Position numbers and translations under genes: made by a program. 64,000 bases of DNA, from contig OX381720.1 in the NCBI GenBank assembly GCA_947462335.1, positions 42,701,152 through 42,765,151 of the forward strand, in the 5' to 3' direction. The notes beneath the pieces were generated by a model, which saw only the letters and a program-made list of their open reading frames with translations, was not told where the DNA came from and searched no databases. Positions 1-10,628 of this stretch are shown one piece after another. The number at the start of each line of letters is the position of its first letter. The first letter of the stretch is position 1. The stretch is from Harmothoe impar (Eukaryota; Annelida; Polychaeta; Phyllodocida; Polynoidae).

Positions 1-2359
1 ATGAAAAGTTGTTGTTTTTCACTTTTATATAAAAAAAAGGGCCATTTGTTTGAGTAGTTCTTTTTGTCAATAGGGTCAATAGTCATGCAAGCAGAAAGGA
101 TTATCCACAGGGAAGCAGGGGCTCACCCTTTGCGCTTGGCTGCTCACATATATGCATAGATTTATAAGGACTAATGGTCGCAATATAGCCCATTGTCCAT
201 ACAAACACAGGCTCACAGAATGTCTTTCCTCGCATATAGTCTACTCTGTATTTCTTAGTATCACCAGATAGATATCTACCGTTAGGGGAGTTCACAAAGA
301 TAATTTACCACTGACTTACCACTAACAATTCAGCCCCCTCCCTGCGAGAGGAGCCGAATGCCCCCCTCCCCTCCCCCATTACCCCACTAGTATTTTTCGA
401 ATCTGACCCCTAGATTATCTATAGTACTGCTATAGTAATGGTAATGCAATGCCTTTTCATTAGAAAGCTGTGAATATTTTTTATTCCCCTCCCTCTAAGA
501 GGGGTCTAACTATTTTTGGTCCACCTCGGGGGGTCCAAAGAACAATCAATTTACCAATTCCCCAACCTGCGTTAAATAAATGAACACTCCCTACAGGTGG
601 TAAATATAGACAAACTACCACACAATCACAGCGGTATGTGCACATTCTGCACATAACCCTATAAATGACAGGTGCATCATATACTAATTACATGACGCTC
701 TCTGCCGTCACATTTCAGTCTAGGCCATGATGATAGCCTACATTTTTATTCAATTATGAACTCTCTATCATTGAGTCAGGACATGTCTAATGGCCCCACA
801 TCATAGTACATCATACCTGTGCCTCACCCCCGCCCTATACCTGCAGCATACCACGTGTTAGATACATTACAGGTACTACTCCACACCATGGAGCACCAAT
901 TAGCAAGTCTAATTACTTTTTATTTTATACTTGTGTTAAAATAGCCTGGCACATAGTCAGATAACAGGTAACAGCACAGAGTAAAGGTTGAGAGTCGGTG
1001 GGACTCTCGAGTCATGTCGCCAAAACGTTTCTTTTTAGCGGAGTCAAGCTGACTCTGCCTGACCCCTTTTTAACTTTTTAAGGAGAGTCAGACAAGGCTG
1101 ACTCGAGAATGGCTTTGATTGGCAATTGAAAGAGAGTCGGCCTACCGTTCGTCCAGGCTAGTACTCAGCCAATGCCTGACTCTGGTGCTAATTAATGCCT
1201 AGCTCTCTGGCCAAATGAGGCAACTAATTTGGGCTATAACTATAAGTTCGATACATAACGGCAAGAAAACACCTCAATATAAAGGAAAAGCTAATTTTCT
1301 TGTCTTCAGGGCTTTCCCAGTGCACAGTTTATTTCCAACATAACTTTACTTGCCCAATTTCTAATCTAACCCAACATATAAATCGATGATGATATAACTC
1401 TTTATCTATGTTTAGTGGCCATAGTATACGGAGGTGGTGTTATTGCTTGCTCCTGAGGTCATGTACAGGTGAAGACTACTATAAAAAGCAATGGCACTTT
1501 GTCAAATGGTATTTCCTACTGTATATCTGCGATTGGTCATGACTTAGATATTGTATATGTATCTCGTACATGTTCACACATCCAGAACCATACCAGCAAT
1601 AAAGTTGGTCGGTTGTGTCTGCCCAAGGCTTGCACAACCTGGCTCTAATTTACTGGGTAAAGGCATACGTGTGTAGGGCAGGGGTAGACAGTAACTTTTT
1701 CAGCTGTAGGCCACCCGGGCCCGTAGCTCTAAAAAATTACGGGCCCGGACCAAGATCTGTGGGCCAATGGTCAAAATTATGCGTTCTTTAAGAGAAAAAA
1801 TAAGTATATTTCTGATTGGTCTATGAAAGACTTATTCAATCAGATTAATTCGGACACATTTCCCTCTTTCCAACGGTATATTGCATGACTATATTTGTCA
1901 GGCAAACTTTCTGTAAATAGTTATATGTATGCCTTAGTACTAACTAAAAATGTTGATAATCAAGACACGATTCCCCTATTAAAGTCGTTACCATGGTAAC
2001 CAAATGCCATCTGCTTGGGAGCCTTCTCTGCTGTGGTCGTGCCCAGAAGAATTCGCACCTTGGGCATGCCTTAGATGCTGGTGCATCTCCGGCACAACTC
2101 TGGGCATGTGCTGGTGTCTACCATTGTACCATTAAAAACAAGACTGGGAATCTTGTATATTCATAGATCTATGTTTTTTGTTTATTTTTCAAACGTTTTT
2201 CCCCCAGAGTTATTCCTCTCCTATAGATGCCTCTGGTTAAAGTACTGATGAAACATTTCTCAGTTAAATTGTGTACTTTTATATTTTGGCTGCCATAGGT
2301 CTACAGGATATCTGCATCACAGCTATAGTCGCACACTTCACAGGGGCCTACACTTCTGA
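1..2359. other. Non-coding stretch, no gene recognised
   Basis: No open frame here has a recognisable domain or a believable start. The DNA is AT-rich with many short homopolymer and purine or pyrimidine runs. Between about 990 and 1170 there are several copies of a gagtc/gactc motif in both orientations, suggesting a decayed inverted-repeat element, but I cannot fix its ends. Exons of a gene lying further left could be hidden here. Confidence 0.4.
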
Positions 2360-2407
2360 CGTCATCAGTGGACGAGACTGGTACAATTTACCTCCTGTGA
2401 CGTCATC

Positions 2408-2866
2408 ATGTCGTGCCCACTAGATGGTGTGTGCCGCTGCTGCGCCCCCTGTTGTCGGCGCTGTCAACGAGTGGCTGCTGACCCGTCCTTCTGCTGCTAC
2501 TGTGAGTGCTGCTCTACAAACTCCTGTTGGTGGAGGCTGTGTCTAGGGAAGAACTACTACCAGCCCACCCAGCGCAACACCCCCAACAATGCCATCTATG
2601 TGCCGACCACAGCGCCAGTGCTGCCCGCTGAGGACAGATACGACATGATGTTGAATGATGGGGACGATGTGGCTGTCTTCAGTAGAGTGGCCACCCCATC
2701 ACAGCGTTATGGCACAACTACAGCGGCACCAGATCAACAAGGAGTGTCATCTATAGGGGGCACCCATACAAAGGTGGAGACACCTGCTGTCAAGTATGAT
2801 CATATCATTGTATCCCAGCCTGCGACAGGGACAAATAATGAAAGGTCACCTTTCCTGCCAACCTAG
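2408..2866 (+). CDS. Small cysteine-rich protein or last exon of a larger gene, function unknown
   Basis: I do not recognise the family. The 152-aa frame starts at an ATG and has a dense cysteine block over residues 3-40 (CRCC, CCRRC, CCYCECC), followed by a polar, Thr/Pro/Asp-rich, probably disordered tail. Clustered cysteines next to basic residues would suit palmitoylation at a membrane, or metal binding; that is inference. The frame stays open upstream only to about 2360, so this could be a short single-exon gene or a terminal exon. Support that it is real: an AATAAA lies 160 bp after the stop, and residues from about 36 to the end are repeated in a broken copy at 18527-20515 that keeps the same reading frame over its first part. 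No signal peptide or membrane segment is visible. Confidence 0.45.
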   Translation: MSCPLDGVCRCCAPCCRRCQRVAADPSFCCYCECCSTNSCWWRLCLGKNYYQPTQRNTPNNAIYVPTTAPVLPAEDRYDMMLNDGDDVAVFSRVATPSQRYGTTTAAPDQQGVSSIGGTHTKVETPAVKYDHIIVSQPATGTNNERSPFLPT

Positions 2867-3025
2867 AAACTGGTCGTATCTTCAGTAGCTTTAATTCCAA
2901 GCAACAAAGAACCAAAGTATGTGGGAGAGGCTTAAATCAGAAGTAAAGAGTGGATCACTATATGCTTATAGACATACAGGCCATTATACTAGTTTGCATG
3001 CAGGAGTTGAATAACCTTCTATCCA

Positions 3026-3031
3026 AATAAA
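3026..3031 (+). terminator. Poly(A) signal AATAAA
   Basis: AATAAA lies about 160 bp downstream of the stop of the cysteine-rich ORF and is followed by T-rich sequence. The position suits the 3' end of that transcript. Confidence 0.4.
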
Positions 3032-3544
3032 AGAATCTTTTGTTATGTTATGGCCTGCCGTTGGCAGGATGTGCATTCTTTAAGCTTTGATATATGGTTT
3101 GTCAATTGTTTAGGATTTAGCTTGAGCTAATAATTGTTAGCCTTACTGCTTGTGATTTGCAAGTGAAAGATTTCAGCTATACATACCAATAATTAGACTG
3201 CTCTATCGCTAGACAACATTATGAAATTCAACTGGTTTGACATTAACCTGAAAACTGTATAGACATACTCATACATTAAAGTATAATCGAGGCTTGATAT
3301 AGTCTGTAAACTATCCATGAAATAATGTAACATTAGATTTGCATTATCCACCATTAAAAATTGACTGCCATTACAATGAAGGAATTTACAACCTTCCCTT
3401 TCCTACCATTTAGTCTCAGGCTATATGATTATATTCATGATACTCTAGTAGGCCTACACCCTTTCAAGCTTCATCAGCAATAGTATTAAACAAGCTTAGG
3501 TTTATACTTAGTGCATCCAAGTATCAACACAAGATCCCACTCAA

Positions 3545-4490
3545 ATGGTCCATAACAATACCCTGCGATCCGCAGCTGGGCCGATGTTCAGCTTTATGTT
3601 CACCCCTGCTCATTAGTAGTCCACCTCAGGTACACAAGGAATCAACCACCAGCTTATAAGCAGGTGGCCTGCTGCTGCCACAGTAGGCTTCTGTACCCCA
3701 GGTACACAGTGACCATTCTTCTGTAACCCAGGTACACATCCTTCTGTACCCCAGGTATACAGCATGTCATACTAGAGCATTCCTTGCAATTACATTTCTA
3801 GAAGAGAAAACACATGTGTAGTATGAGCCCTAGGGTGTGGATGTGTACCTGGGGTACAGTAGGGATGTGTACCTAAGGTACAGTAGGGTGAGAAAGTGTA
3901 CCTCAGGCAAAAGAATAGGATGATCACTGTGTACCTGAGGTAGAGTAGAATACTAGTGGGCCTAATTGAGTAATTACACTAAGTTACAGAGACCACGAGT
4001 CAAGTATCCATTCTGTACCTCAGGTACACAGTGGTCACCTAGTGTACCCCAGGTACACAGTGGGCATCCTAGCTACTGTGCCTCAGGTACACAGTGGTCA
4101 CCTACTGTACCCCAGGTACACAGTGGTTGCCTAGCTACAGTGTTGTTGCCTAGATACTGTACCTCAGTTACACAGTGGTTGCACATGTCATACTAGCATC
4201 CCCTCCAATTGCATCTCTAGATGGAGAAAAAGACATGTAGTAGGCCCTGGGGGTGGCAGTGTACCTGGGATACAGTACAGTGTGGCTGTGTACCTGGGGC
4301 ACAGTAGGGTGTGGATGTGCAGCTGCTGGATAACACCATCTGCTGGTGGGGGCAGGAAGCTGTTCTGTGATTGGTCAATTCCTTGTTCACCTGAGGTGGA
4401 CTACTAATGAGATGGTGGAGTGTACCTGGGTGAACATAAAGCTGAACATCAGCCCAGCTGTGTATGATGCCCATACAGGGTCCATTGGTT
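3545..4490. mobile_element. Inverted-repeat (MITE-like) element rich in GTACCYCAGGTAC palindromes
   Basis: The segment 3573-3605 (starting cagctgggccgatgttcagc) matches the reverse complement of 4429-4461 with one mismatch in 33 bases. Weaker similarity (ATGGWCC) extends to about 3545 and 4490. The interior holds many copies of the self-complementary core gtacct(c/g)aggtac, often followed by acagtgg, in both orientations. ORFs inside (3966-4196, 4217-4522) are translations of these repeats. I see no transposase, so this looks like a non-autonomous DNA transposon. Target duplication not resolved. Confidence 0.6.
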
Positions 4491-5648
4491 TTAATATATA
4501 ATCTAAAGTCATGTTTAAACAAACCTGTAGGAAATCCTAATGGTGCTCACCTGTTGGTAATCAGTATTTACAGATACATTCAACTAATATGCCGACCTAC
4601 TCTATATGTACAAGTGTCCTCCACAATGCATTCAATCTGATTTTGTATATGAATACATAATATTCCTGAAATGGGGTAATTTCTTATATCCATGAGAAGT
4701 TTCCAGGATATTTGTGGTAGCCTATAATTACGAGGAAGGTAGGCCTTTGTTTTGTTAACATACTTATCAGCATGATCTACGTGTTAAATTGCCAGATTTT
4801 AATTTGCCTTATTTCATTACCAAATAACAATGCATCTGAACATGGTATACCTTTGATATAGATGACATATTGTGTAGGCTTATTAGGTAGTGGCCATTTA
4901 TAAATGCAAGGGGTGGATTGAGTTTGGATTTGGACTGCTTCTGAACAATTCAGCCGCTGAAATCTCGCCAGTAACATGGGTCTATACGCTGGTATCTTCC
5001 TCACATAGGGCATGTTTTTGAATAAATTGTTGGTGCAGAAAAGCCCAAGGAATTGTGATTTGTATAGAAATAAATACATGTAGACCTATCAAGTCTGATG
5101 ATAGTCAAATTTCTATTTTAGGCCATTATGATAGATCTGTCCATGAAAAATATTCCTTCCCATTAACAGTGTGTATGTAATCAGTGCATGGTAATCAGCC
5201 ATTCAAATGGCTGTACTTATTTTGTTTCATACTGTCAATGTCAACTTTTTGTAGATGGAACTGCTTTTATGCTCTACCCTATGTTTGTAGTTGTAATTCG
5301 TAGCATTTTATAGAAATTCCTATATGTATATTTAACTTCACTGTGATATATACCGTATAATGGAAAAACGAAATCAATGTTTTTAGCAACGCATTTCAAC
5401 ATTGTATTTTAAGATGATTAAAAAGCTTTATATCAGTCTTTGTTTGATTCACTTCTTCATATGAACCAGTTCTCTATGTTGCATTTGGAAACGGAGGGAG
5501 CATATAGTCCTCTATGAAAAGCGTTGAACACTAAGGATGTTAGGAATCCCCATGGTTTGATATTCTGTTTTCTATACACGCATTTTATCAGCCATTTCCA
5601 CAGGTGGCGTTACCATAGGAGAGGCTAAGATTCTGTCCCAGGGTGGGC
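4491..5648. other. Intergenic, no gene recognised
   Basis: AT-rich sequence without a supported coding frame. The ORF on the minus strand at 4777-5079 lacks any recognisable domain. The last bases (5641-5648) are the left flank of the large TIR element. Confidence 0.4.
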
Positions 5649-6190
5649 AGTAGTATAGTATGTATCGGAACGGGACTATAGTTAAGTACTGTTTATTACT
5701 CAATCGACATGCAGCCAATCAGAGGCCTCCATTTGGTCACGTGACCGGAAGTGACCTACTTAGGGGATTAGTGGTGCATTCTGGGTAACCCTGCAGCCAA
5801 TCAGAGGCCACCATTTGGTCACGTGACCGGAAGTGACCTACTTAGGGGATTAGTGGTGCATTCTGGGTAACCTACTGACCTACTTAGGGGACCGGAAGTG
5901 ACGTCATATGACCTAATTTAGGATCACGTGACCGGAAGTGACCTGATGAGTCACGTGAGCGGAAGTGACGTCACATGACCTAATGGCCGACCGGAAGTGA
6001 GTGACCTCATTGAGGATCACGTGACCGGAAGTGACTTGATTGATCACGTGAGCGGAAGAAGAAGTTTTTTGTTTAGGAAGTGAGGGTCTTTAGGATCACG
6101 TGACTGGAAGCGACGTCGTCACATGAGTGCCGCTTTAAGAGACTGCGCGACTTACTAGTAAAAGAAGACGTATGAAAATAAAAACACAAC
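5649..6190 (+). repeat. Left terminal inverted repeat with dense promoter-like sites
   Basis: The TIR starts agtagtatagtatgtatcgg. It contains two CCAAT boxes in the context gcagccaatcagaggc (5711 and 5791 region), CACGTG E-boxes within ggtcacgtgacc, about eight copies of an ETS-type (a)ccggaagtg site, and CRE-type tgacgtca motifs. The order E-box then ETS then CRE recurs. The inner end (6150-6190) matches the reverse complement of 14033-14073, which fixes the inner limit. The outermost bases carry a 3-bp direct repeat, agtagt. Confidence 0.85.
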
Positions 6191-6266
6191 AATATTTTAT
6201 TTTATTTTTTTTTATTTCTTTTTTTTTCAATCTTGATAAACACTCTATTTTTGAAAAGATGCACAC

Positions 6267-6275
6267 GCTTATTTT
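6267..6275 (-). terminator. Poly(A) signal for the PolB transcript
   Basis: The minus strand reads AATAAA immediately after the polymerase stop codon. Further A/T-rich copies lie at 6190-6225. The position is right for a compact viral-type 3' end. Confidence 0.45.
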
Positions 6276-6283
6276 ATTTTTTT

Positions 6284-9200
6284 TCATATCTCTAAAGGAC
6301 TCGTTGTCACACCGTCAGAATGCAAGCGACGCTTATAATACAAGTAGCGCACGCCGTCTTTCTCTATGGTGTAGGTGACCATTTTGTTTCGCACCACTTT
6401 GAAGTTTCTATTTACAGCAATGAGAGTTTTTCGTTGGCGAAGAACATCCAAGAAGTCGTCTGGTTCCTGAGGGTTTTGTTTCTTCTGTACGCCTTTTGCA
6501 CTCCATTTTTTGGATTTTCTTTCACCGGTGTCGCTGACTCGATCGTAGCAAATGTAAGTCTTAGGGTTGAGACTTAGGATCCCGTCACCTTCCCACTCCG
6601 CTTTCATAAGCCCCGAAGTTCTCAGATCGTGAAGGTACCGTCTCTCACAACATCCGCCGGGCGGCGGACACCATTCTCGCACTCTTTCCGTTTTTGTCTT
6701 CACGAAAAGCTCTAAGTGATCGTCGCACACCGCTGTCGGAAGCCACTTTCGTTTCTCTCTGAAGTACGTCTCTCTCAGGCGAGGTTTGACTAGGTCATCC
6801 AACGTGTCACCGCTGAGAGCCATGTAAAGACTGTCGGTGTCCATTTGACAAAGGGCATAATCGCGCCGATCGACGAATCTATCCAAGAAGTCGTATGTGA
6901 ACTCTAACATTTTCAACTTCGCGTACTGGTATACCATGAACCCTATTTGAATAGGGAGGTTGTTGTTGACTGTTTTCGGTTGTAGTTCGACTTCAAACAG
7001 ATCGGAACTCAACTCGGACGCCTTTTTGAAGCGCCACGAATTGGCCAATAGTTCGAACTTCCGACTGTCAGTGTATCTCACCGCCGTGTGTTTTTCTTTG
7101 TTGCAGATTGTTTTACCGTACGTAGCGTTTCCCATTAACTTGTAACAGTCTGACAGAATTTTCTCGTTCTCGTTCACGTCGCCACGTCTTCGCGCCGCCG
7201 TTACTTCGTCCGCGAAACCGGCAAAGGAGCGTTTAGGTAGGTATTCTACCACCAGCTGCACTTTGGTGACTATCAAACCGTGCTCTAAATACCACTTGAG
7301 AAGCGGCGTTCCCAAGAGAATATTTTTTCCGTGGTAACTCCCTATCAGACATCTCTGAGGCGTGTTCAACAGCTTTTCTTCCTGCGCAAAGTCTGACATG
7401 TGAGGTCCTATGTCCGATTTTGAAACGGTCGCGTTCTTGAAAACGGGGGTCATTTCTTCGAAGTAGTCTCGTAGGTGAGGCGGCGTAGTGATGTCCACTT
7501 GAACTAAACCGAACATTTTCTCCTCTTTCACAGCGGAAAGGATGTCGCTCTCGCTCATCGCGTTTCGAGACACTTTCAAAGCGTCAACCTTCCAGCGTTG
7601 TTGGGAGGCCTTGACCCGCTCATCTCGACGCTTCATCTCTCGCCATTCGCACTCCCACACGACGACCAGCTTGTGACCTATCGCTTTCAAGTAAGCGCTT
7701 ACTCTGGTCGTTCTGTCGCGTCTCTCCTCTCTCAGTGAAGCGCACTGATATCGGTGCGACGGTATGCACTCGTGAGCGTGGAACCAACACCCGTGAAACT
7801 GGAAAACCGTATTAGAGGCCGCGTGAAACCCGTCCACGCGAATTCTCCGACAGCCTACAACCATCTCGCCGCCGTTCAGAGCGTGGCGCAGTTTCACGTC
7901 GCGGTCGTGCTCTACGAAGCGTAACCACTCCAAAGCGCTGTGAGAGTTTCTTTGCCTAATTTCGGGCTTGAACTCGGTCTCGGGCCGTCTCACCGCGTAA
8001 TAGCCCGTGCAGTGCGCTTCGCTCATGCAGCGCAAGTACAGAGAGTTAGCGTCTAGTCCTAGGATGTGTTGGCACGGTCTCGCTTCTTCGCCGTACTTGT
8101 GCTCCCTTATCCGCGTGGTGCCCTTCTCGTGAAATCTATGGAAGATGATGGAAGGACCGCCGACTAGATTTTCTTTGATCAGAGCGTGGAGGACGGCGTC
8201 GGACTGGGGGAACGTTGTGAACGCGTCTTCTAGGTTTTGGAAGAGGAACCGTAAAGTCAAACCGGCGAGAGAAACTCCGTCTTTCAACATGTCAATGCCG
8301 CGATCTTGGAAAAATTTAGCGTGATTTTTCAGAGCTTGTATGAAAGGTTTGACGTCTTTCTTGTTGTAGTGGATCAAGTAGTCTTCCATAGTTTGCATCT
8401 TCTCGTCGGACCAAACTTTCTGACATGCGGCGTAGTCGGATTCGGACATTTTGACGCCCGTCAGCTCGCTGTCGAAAGCCGATCTCGGTGGCAGCGTTCT
8501 GTTTGCCAGTTTCCTGGTAGACGTCATCCATTCGTAAGGAAAGTGACCTTTCTCTTCGTTCCTGGTGAAAGCTCGCAAATAGGTCGCGTAGTTGTAACCG
8601 GGTGCCAAATAGTTGACTACGTCCAAGAAAACCGTGTGCTGTGTGTAAACCGCCAAGTATTGATTGCTTCTCTTTATGACGCTGAATTCTTGGTTTCTTC
8701 GGTCTCCGGAGGCGAAGAACGAGTGAAGGCGCATTTTGATCAGGTTCAAGTCGTAACGCCCCGAGTTGAAGCCCACGACTGGAGCTTGACGGATGTATCT
8801 CAGAAGCCGCTTCTTCAGTTGAACTAACGGGTGTCTGGTCTGAGCCGCAGCGAAGCCGCCTGGAGAAGGGGTGAACGTCGCCTCCTCCAGCAGGAGAGCT
8901 TCACCTATCGCCGCATCTAACTTCGCTAAGGTCGGTCGGTAAAGTTCTAGCACAGCTTCCCCGATGACTTTGGCGTTCTCGTTTATGTGATTTAAAACTC
9001 GGTCCAACAAGGGGTCGGAATCTGCGTCGGATTCTCTGACGAAGCAGACGGGCCCCTCCCACCCCGGAAAGTCGGATGCGACGCTAGCCGACAAAGGGAC
9101 GTGATCCCACAGCAGGGACACGTGTTCCGTCGACGGTTCTTTGCACGGTCTGAAGAAAGCCTCGAAATCGAAGGCGATCTTGTAAGGGTAGATTCCGGAA

Positions 9201-10435
9201 TGTCCGTCGGGGGGAAGAATGGAGAAGTCTGCTAGCGCTTCGAAAATCGTTCTCGAATTTTGGTAGATGCCGCCTACGTAGCGCAACTTGACTTGTCGGC
9301 AAGAGGAAAGCTGGTTCCTGTGTCTCTTCAGCAAGAACTCGGTGGTGAACGCCGCCTTACACTTGCAACATTCGTATATGCCCGCGTACGCGTTGAAGTC
9401 CGTGACGAGAGAGACGTGCAAACCGCCTTTCGCCGTCAGGTGTAGGTTGACTTTACCTCGGGCGGCCAGAGTTCTGGAAGGCGGTCTGATCAGAGTAACG
9501 CGTCTTCTCAACTTCCGCCCCGGCACTTGACGCGACGCGGTGTAAACCGCTATCTGTACGTCAAACAAGTTCTCTAACGCGGGTAAGTCGCGGATGTTCA
9601 GACCCGGAAAGGATTCAGGTGTGGCAGCGGGACAGAACTGACGTAACAAATCTGAAGCGCGCTTGCTGGTCCTGTATAAGTGAAAGGAAATGCAGCGGAA
9701 GATGCAGAGGTTGTCCTTGTAGCGGAAGATGCAGAGGTTGTCCTTGTTGGGAAAATCTAACACGCCGCTTCTCTTTCCAACTCGACCGGCCTGAGTGATC
9801 CTACCGCCTATGGGGAATTCCCCCGGTCCCATGTAAACGCAAATGTTCAAATTGGTAGGAAAAAGAACGTGCCACTTGGTGTCAGCGTCGCAAAGTTTCC
9901 GTACTTCCTCGCAAGCGACGGTGTTTTCCATCTTTGAGAGGAGCTCTTCCAAAGTTTCTGAATTAGTTATAGTAGGGAGCGGTTGTATGAGAGTTGCGTT
10001 GTTCTGGGAGGCGTGAAAGTAGCGCAGTTTGCTCTTGTCTTCTCTGTGTTGTAAGAGTAAGCCTACCGAGAAACCCACTTTGTATCTGAATCTTTGTGTC
10101 AAGTGAATGCGACGCATAGTATCTACAGCGTCACTCAACTCGCCGGTTGGTAGCCTGAAGTTTGTTACACTCACGCGAGTCCCGTGCATCCTGACGCCCG
10201 TTTGTATCGCAGGCCAATTCGCCGTGAACGTTTCCTCCCCGTTCGGTACAGCACATATGCGCGGAGGGACGGTCACCCCGTCCAGAGATTCGCGTCGACA
10301 GGCGATCTTTCGGCAATCGCCTTCGCCGCATAGAGGGCAAAACTTAGGTACTACTCTACAATTTTCTACGTGTCTCTCGTGGTTGTACGGTCTTTTAAAC
10401 ATTTTGAAACACTTTTCGCATACGTACTGTGTCAT
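6284..10435 (-). CDS. Family B DNA polymerase, protein-primed type (DNA_pol_B_2)
   Basis: The 1383-aa protein would copy the element's linear DNA, probably from a terminal-protein primer. The start is the ATG at 10435; the frame is open for 8 more codons but has no earlier ATG. Residues 6-24 form a C2HC zinc finger, and a second C2HC-like finger lies near 355-380. Exonuclease motifs: I FDFEAFF (about 422), II GFNSGRYDLN (about 555), III YNKKDV (about 690). Polymerase motifs: A LDANSLY (about 794), B KLMGNATYGK (about 1099), C DTDSLY (about 1199). QFHGCWFHAH (about 880) and the DVVNYLAPG segment (about 605) are typical of Polinton, bidnavirus and plasmid polymerases. The DNLCIFR segment near 231-248 resembles a region N-terminal to Polinton polymerases. 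No stop or frameshift is seen, and catalytic aspartates are present. No separate terminal protein is visible; the N-terminal 420 aa could include it (inference). Confidence 0.93.
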   Translation of the reverse strand: MTQYVCEKCFKMFKRPYNHERHVENCRVVPKFCPLCGEGDCRKIACRRESLDGVTVPPRICAVPNGEETFTANWPAIQTGVRMHGTRVSVTNFRLPTGELSDAVDTMRRIHLTQRFRYKVGFSVGLLLQHREDKSKLRYFHASQNNATLIQPLPTITNSETLEELLSKMENTVACEEVRKLCDADTKWHVLFPTNLNICVYMGPGEFPIGGRITQAGRVGKRSGVLDFPNKDNLCIFRYKDNLCIFRCISFHLYRTSKRASDLLRQFCPAATPESFPGLNIRDLPALENLFDVQIAVYTASRQVPGRKLRRRVTLIRPPSRTLAARGKVNLHLTAKGGLHVSLVTDFNAYAGIYECCKCKAAFTTEFLLKRHRNQLSSCRQVKLRYVGGIYQNSRTIFEALADFSILPPDGHSGIYPYKIAFDFEAFFRPCKEPSTEHVSLLWDHVPLSASVASDFPGWEGPVCFVRESDADSDPLLDRVLNHINENAKVIGEAVLELYRPTLAKLDAAIGEALLLEEATFTPSPGGFAAAQTRHPLVQLKKRLLRYIRQAPVVGFNSGRYDLNLIKMRLHSFFASGDRRNQEFSVIKRSNQYLAVYTQHTVFLDVVNYLAPGYNYATYLRAFTRNEEKGHFPYEWMTSTRKLANRTLPPRSAFDSELTGVKMSESDYAACQKVWSDEKMQTMEDYLIHYNKKDVKPFIQALKNHAKFFQDRGIDMLKDGVSLAGLTLRFLFQNLEDAFTTFPQSDAVLHALIKENLVGGPSIIFHRFHEKGTTRIREHKYGEEARPCQHILGLDANSLYLRCMSEAHCTGYYAVRRPETEFKPEIRQRNSHSALEWLRFVEHDRDVKLRHALNGGEMVVGCRRIRVDGFHAASNTVFQFHGCWFHAHECIPSHRYQCASLREERRDRTTRVSAYLKAIGHKLVVVWECEWREMKRRDERVKASQQRWKVDALKVSRNAMSESDILSAVKEEKMFGLVQVDITTPPHLRDYFEEMTPVFKNATVSKSDIGPHMSDFAQEEKLLNTPQRCLIGSYHGKNILLGTPLLKWYLEHGLIVTKVQLVVEYLPKRSFAGFADEVTAARRRGDVNENEKILSDCYKLMGNATYGKTICNKEKHTAVRYTDSRKFELLANSWRFKKASELSSDLFEVELQPKTVNNNLPIQIGFMVYQYAKLKMLEFTYDFLDRFVDRRDYALCQMDTDSLYMALSGDTLDDLVKPRLRETYFREKRKWLPTAVCDDHLELFVKTKTERVREWCPPPGGCCERRYLHDLRTSGLMKAEWEGDGILSLNPKTYICYDRVSDTGERKSKKWSAKGVQKKQNPQEPDDFLDVLRQRKTLIAVNRNFKVVRNKMVTYTIEKDGVRYLYYKRRLHSDGVTTSPLEI
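9694..9747 (-). repeat. Perfect 27-bp tandem duplication inside the polymerase gene
   Basis: Bases 9694-9720 are repeated exactly at 9721-9747, adding nine residues in frame so that the protein reads DNLCIFRYK then DNLCIFRC. The identical copies suggest replication slippage in a young copy, or an assembly artefact. It falls in the N-terminal accessory region, away from catalytic motifs. Confidence 0.9.
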
Positions 10436-10471
10436 GTTTTTTTTCCACTCAGTTACCAACTACTAAGCCGT

Positions 10472-10600
10472 CTAACTATCTATCTATCTATCTATCTATC
10501 AATCTATCTGTCTATCTATCTATCTATTTATCTTTCTGTCTGCTGTCTGTGTATCCGTCTGTCTGTCTCATACAGCGTACGTCAAACGCTGTGTGTGTGT
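10472..10600. repeat. Microsatellites (CTAT)n, CTGT-rich and (GT)n
   Basis: A run of about 15 ctat/ctat-like units (10477-10535) grades into ctgt-rich sequence and then a gt repeat near 10590. It fills most of the 193 bp between the start of PolB and the stop of the PC4-like gene. I see no clear TATA box here, so PolB may share the upstream transcript or use a weak promoter. Confidence 0.8.
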
Positions 10601-10628
10601 GTGTGCGCGCGTGAGCGTTGAGCGTCTC

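Noticed and set aside
10436..10459. Eight-codon upstream extension of PolB
   Set aside because: It begins at a non-ATG codon; the first ATG is at 10435.
6320..10621. Many ORFs on both strands overlapping the polymerase (for example 8306-8827 + and 9084-9302 -)
   Set aside because: They lie inside the PolB frame, contain no domains and start at weak codons. They are shadows of the long real gene.
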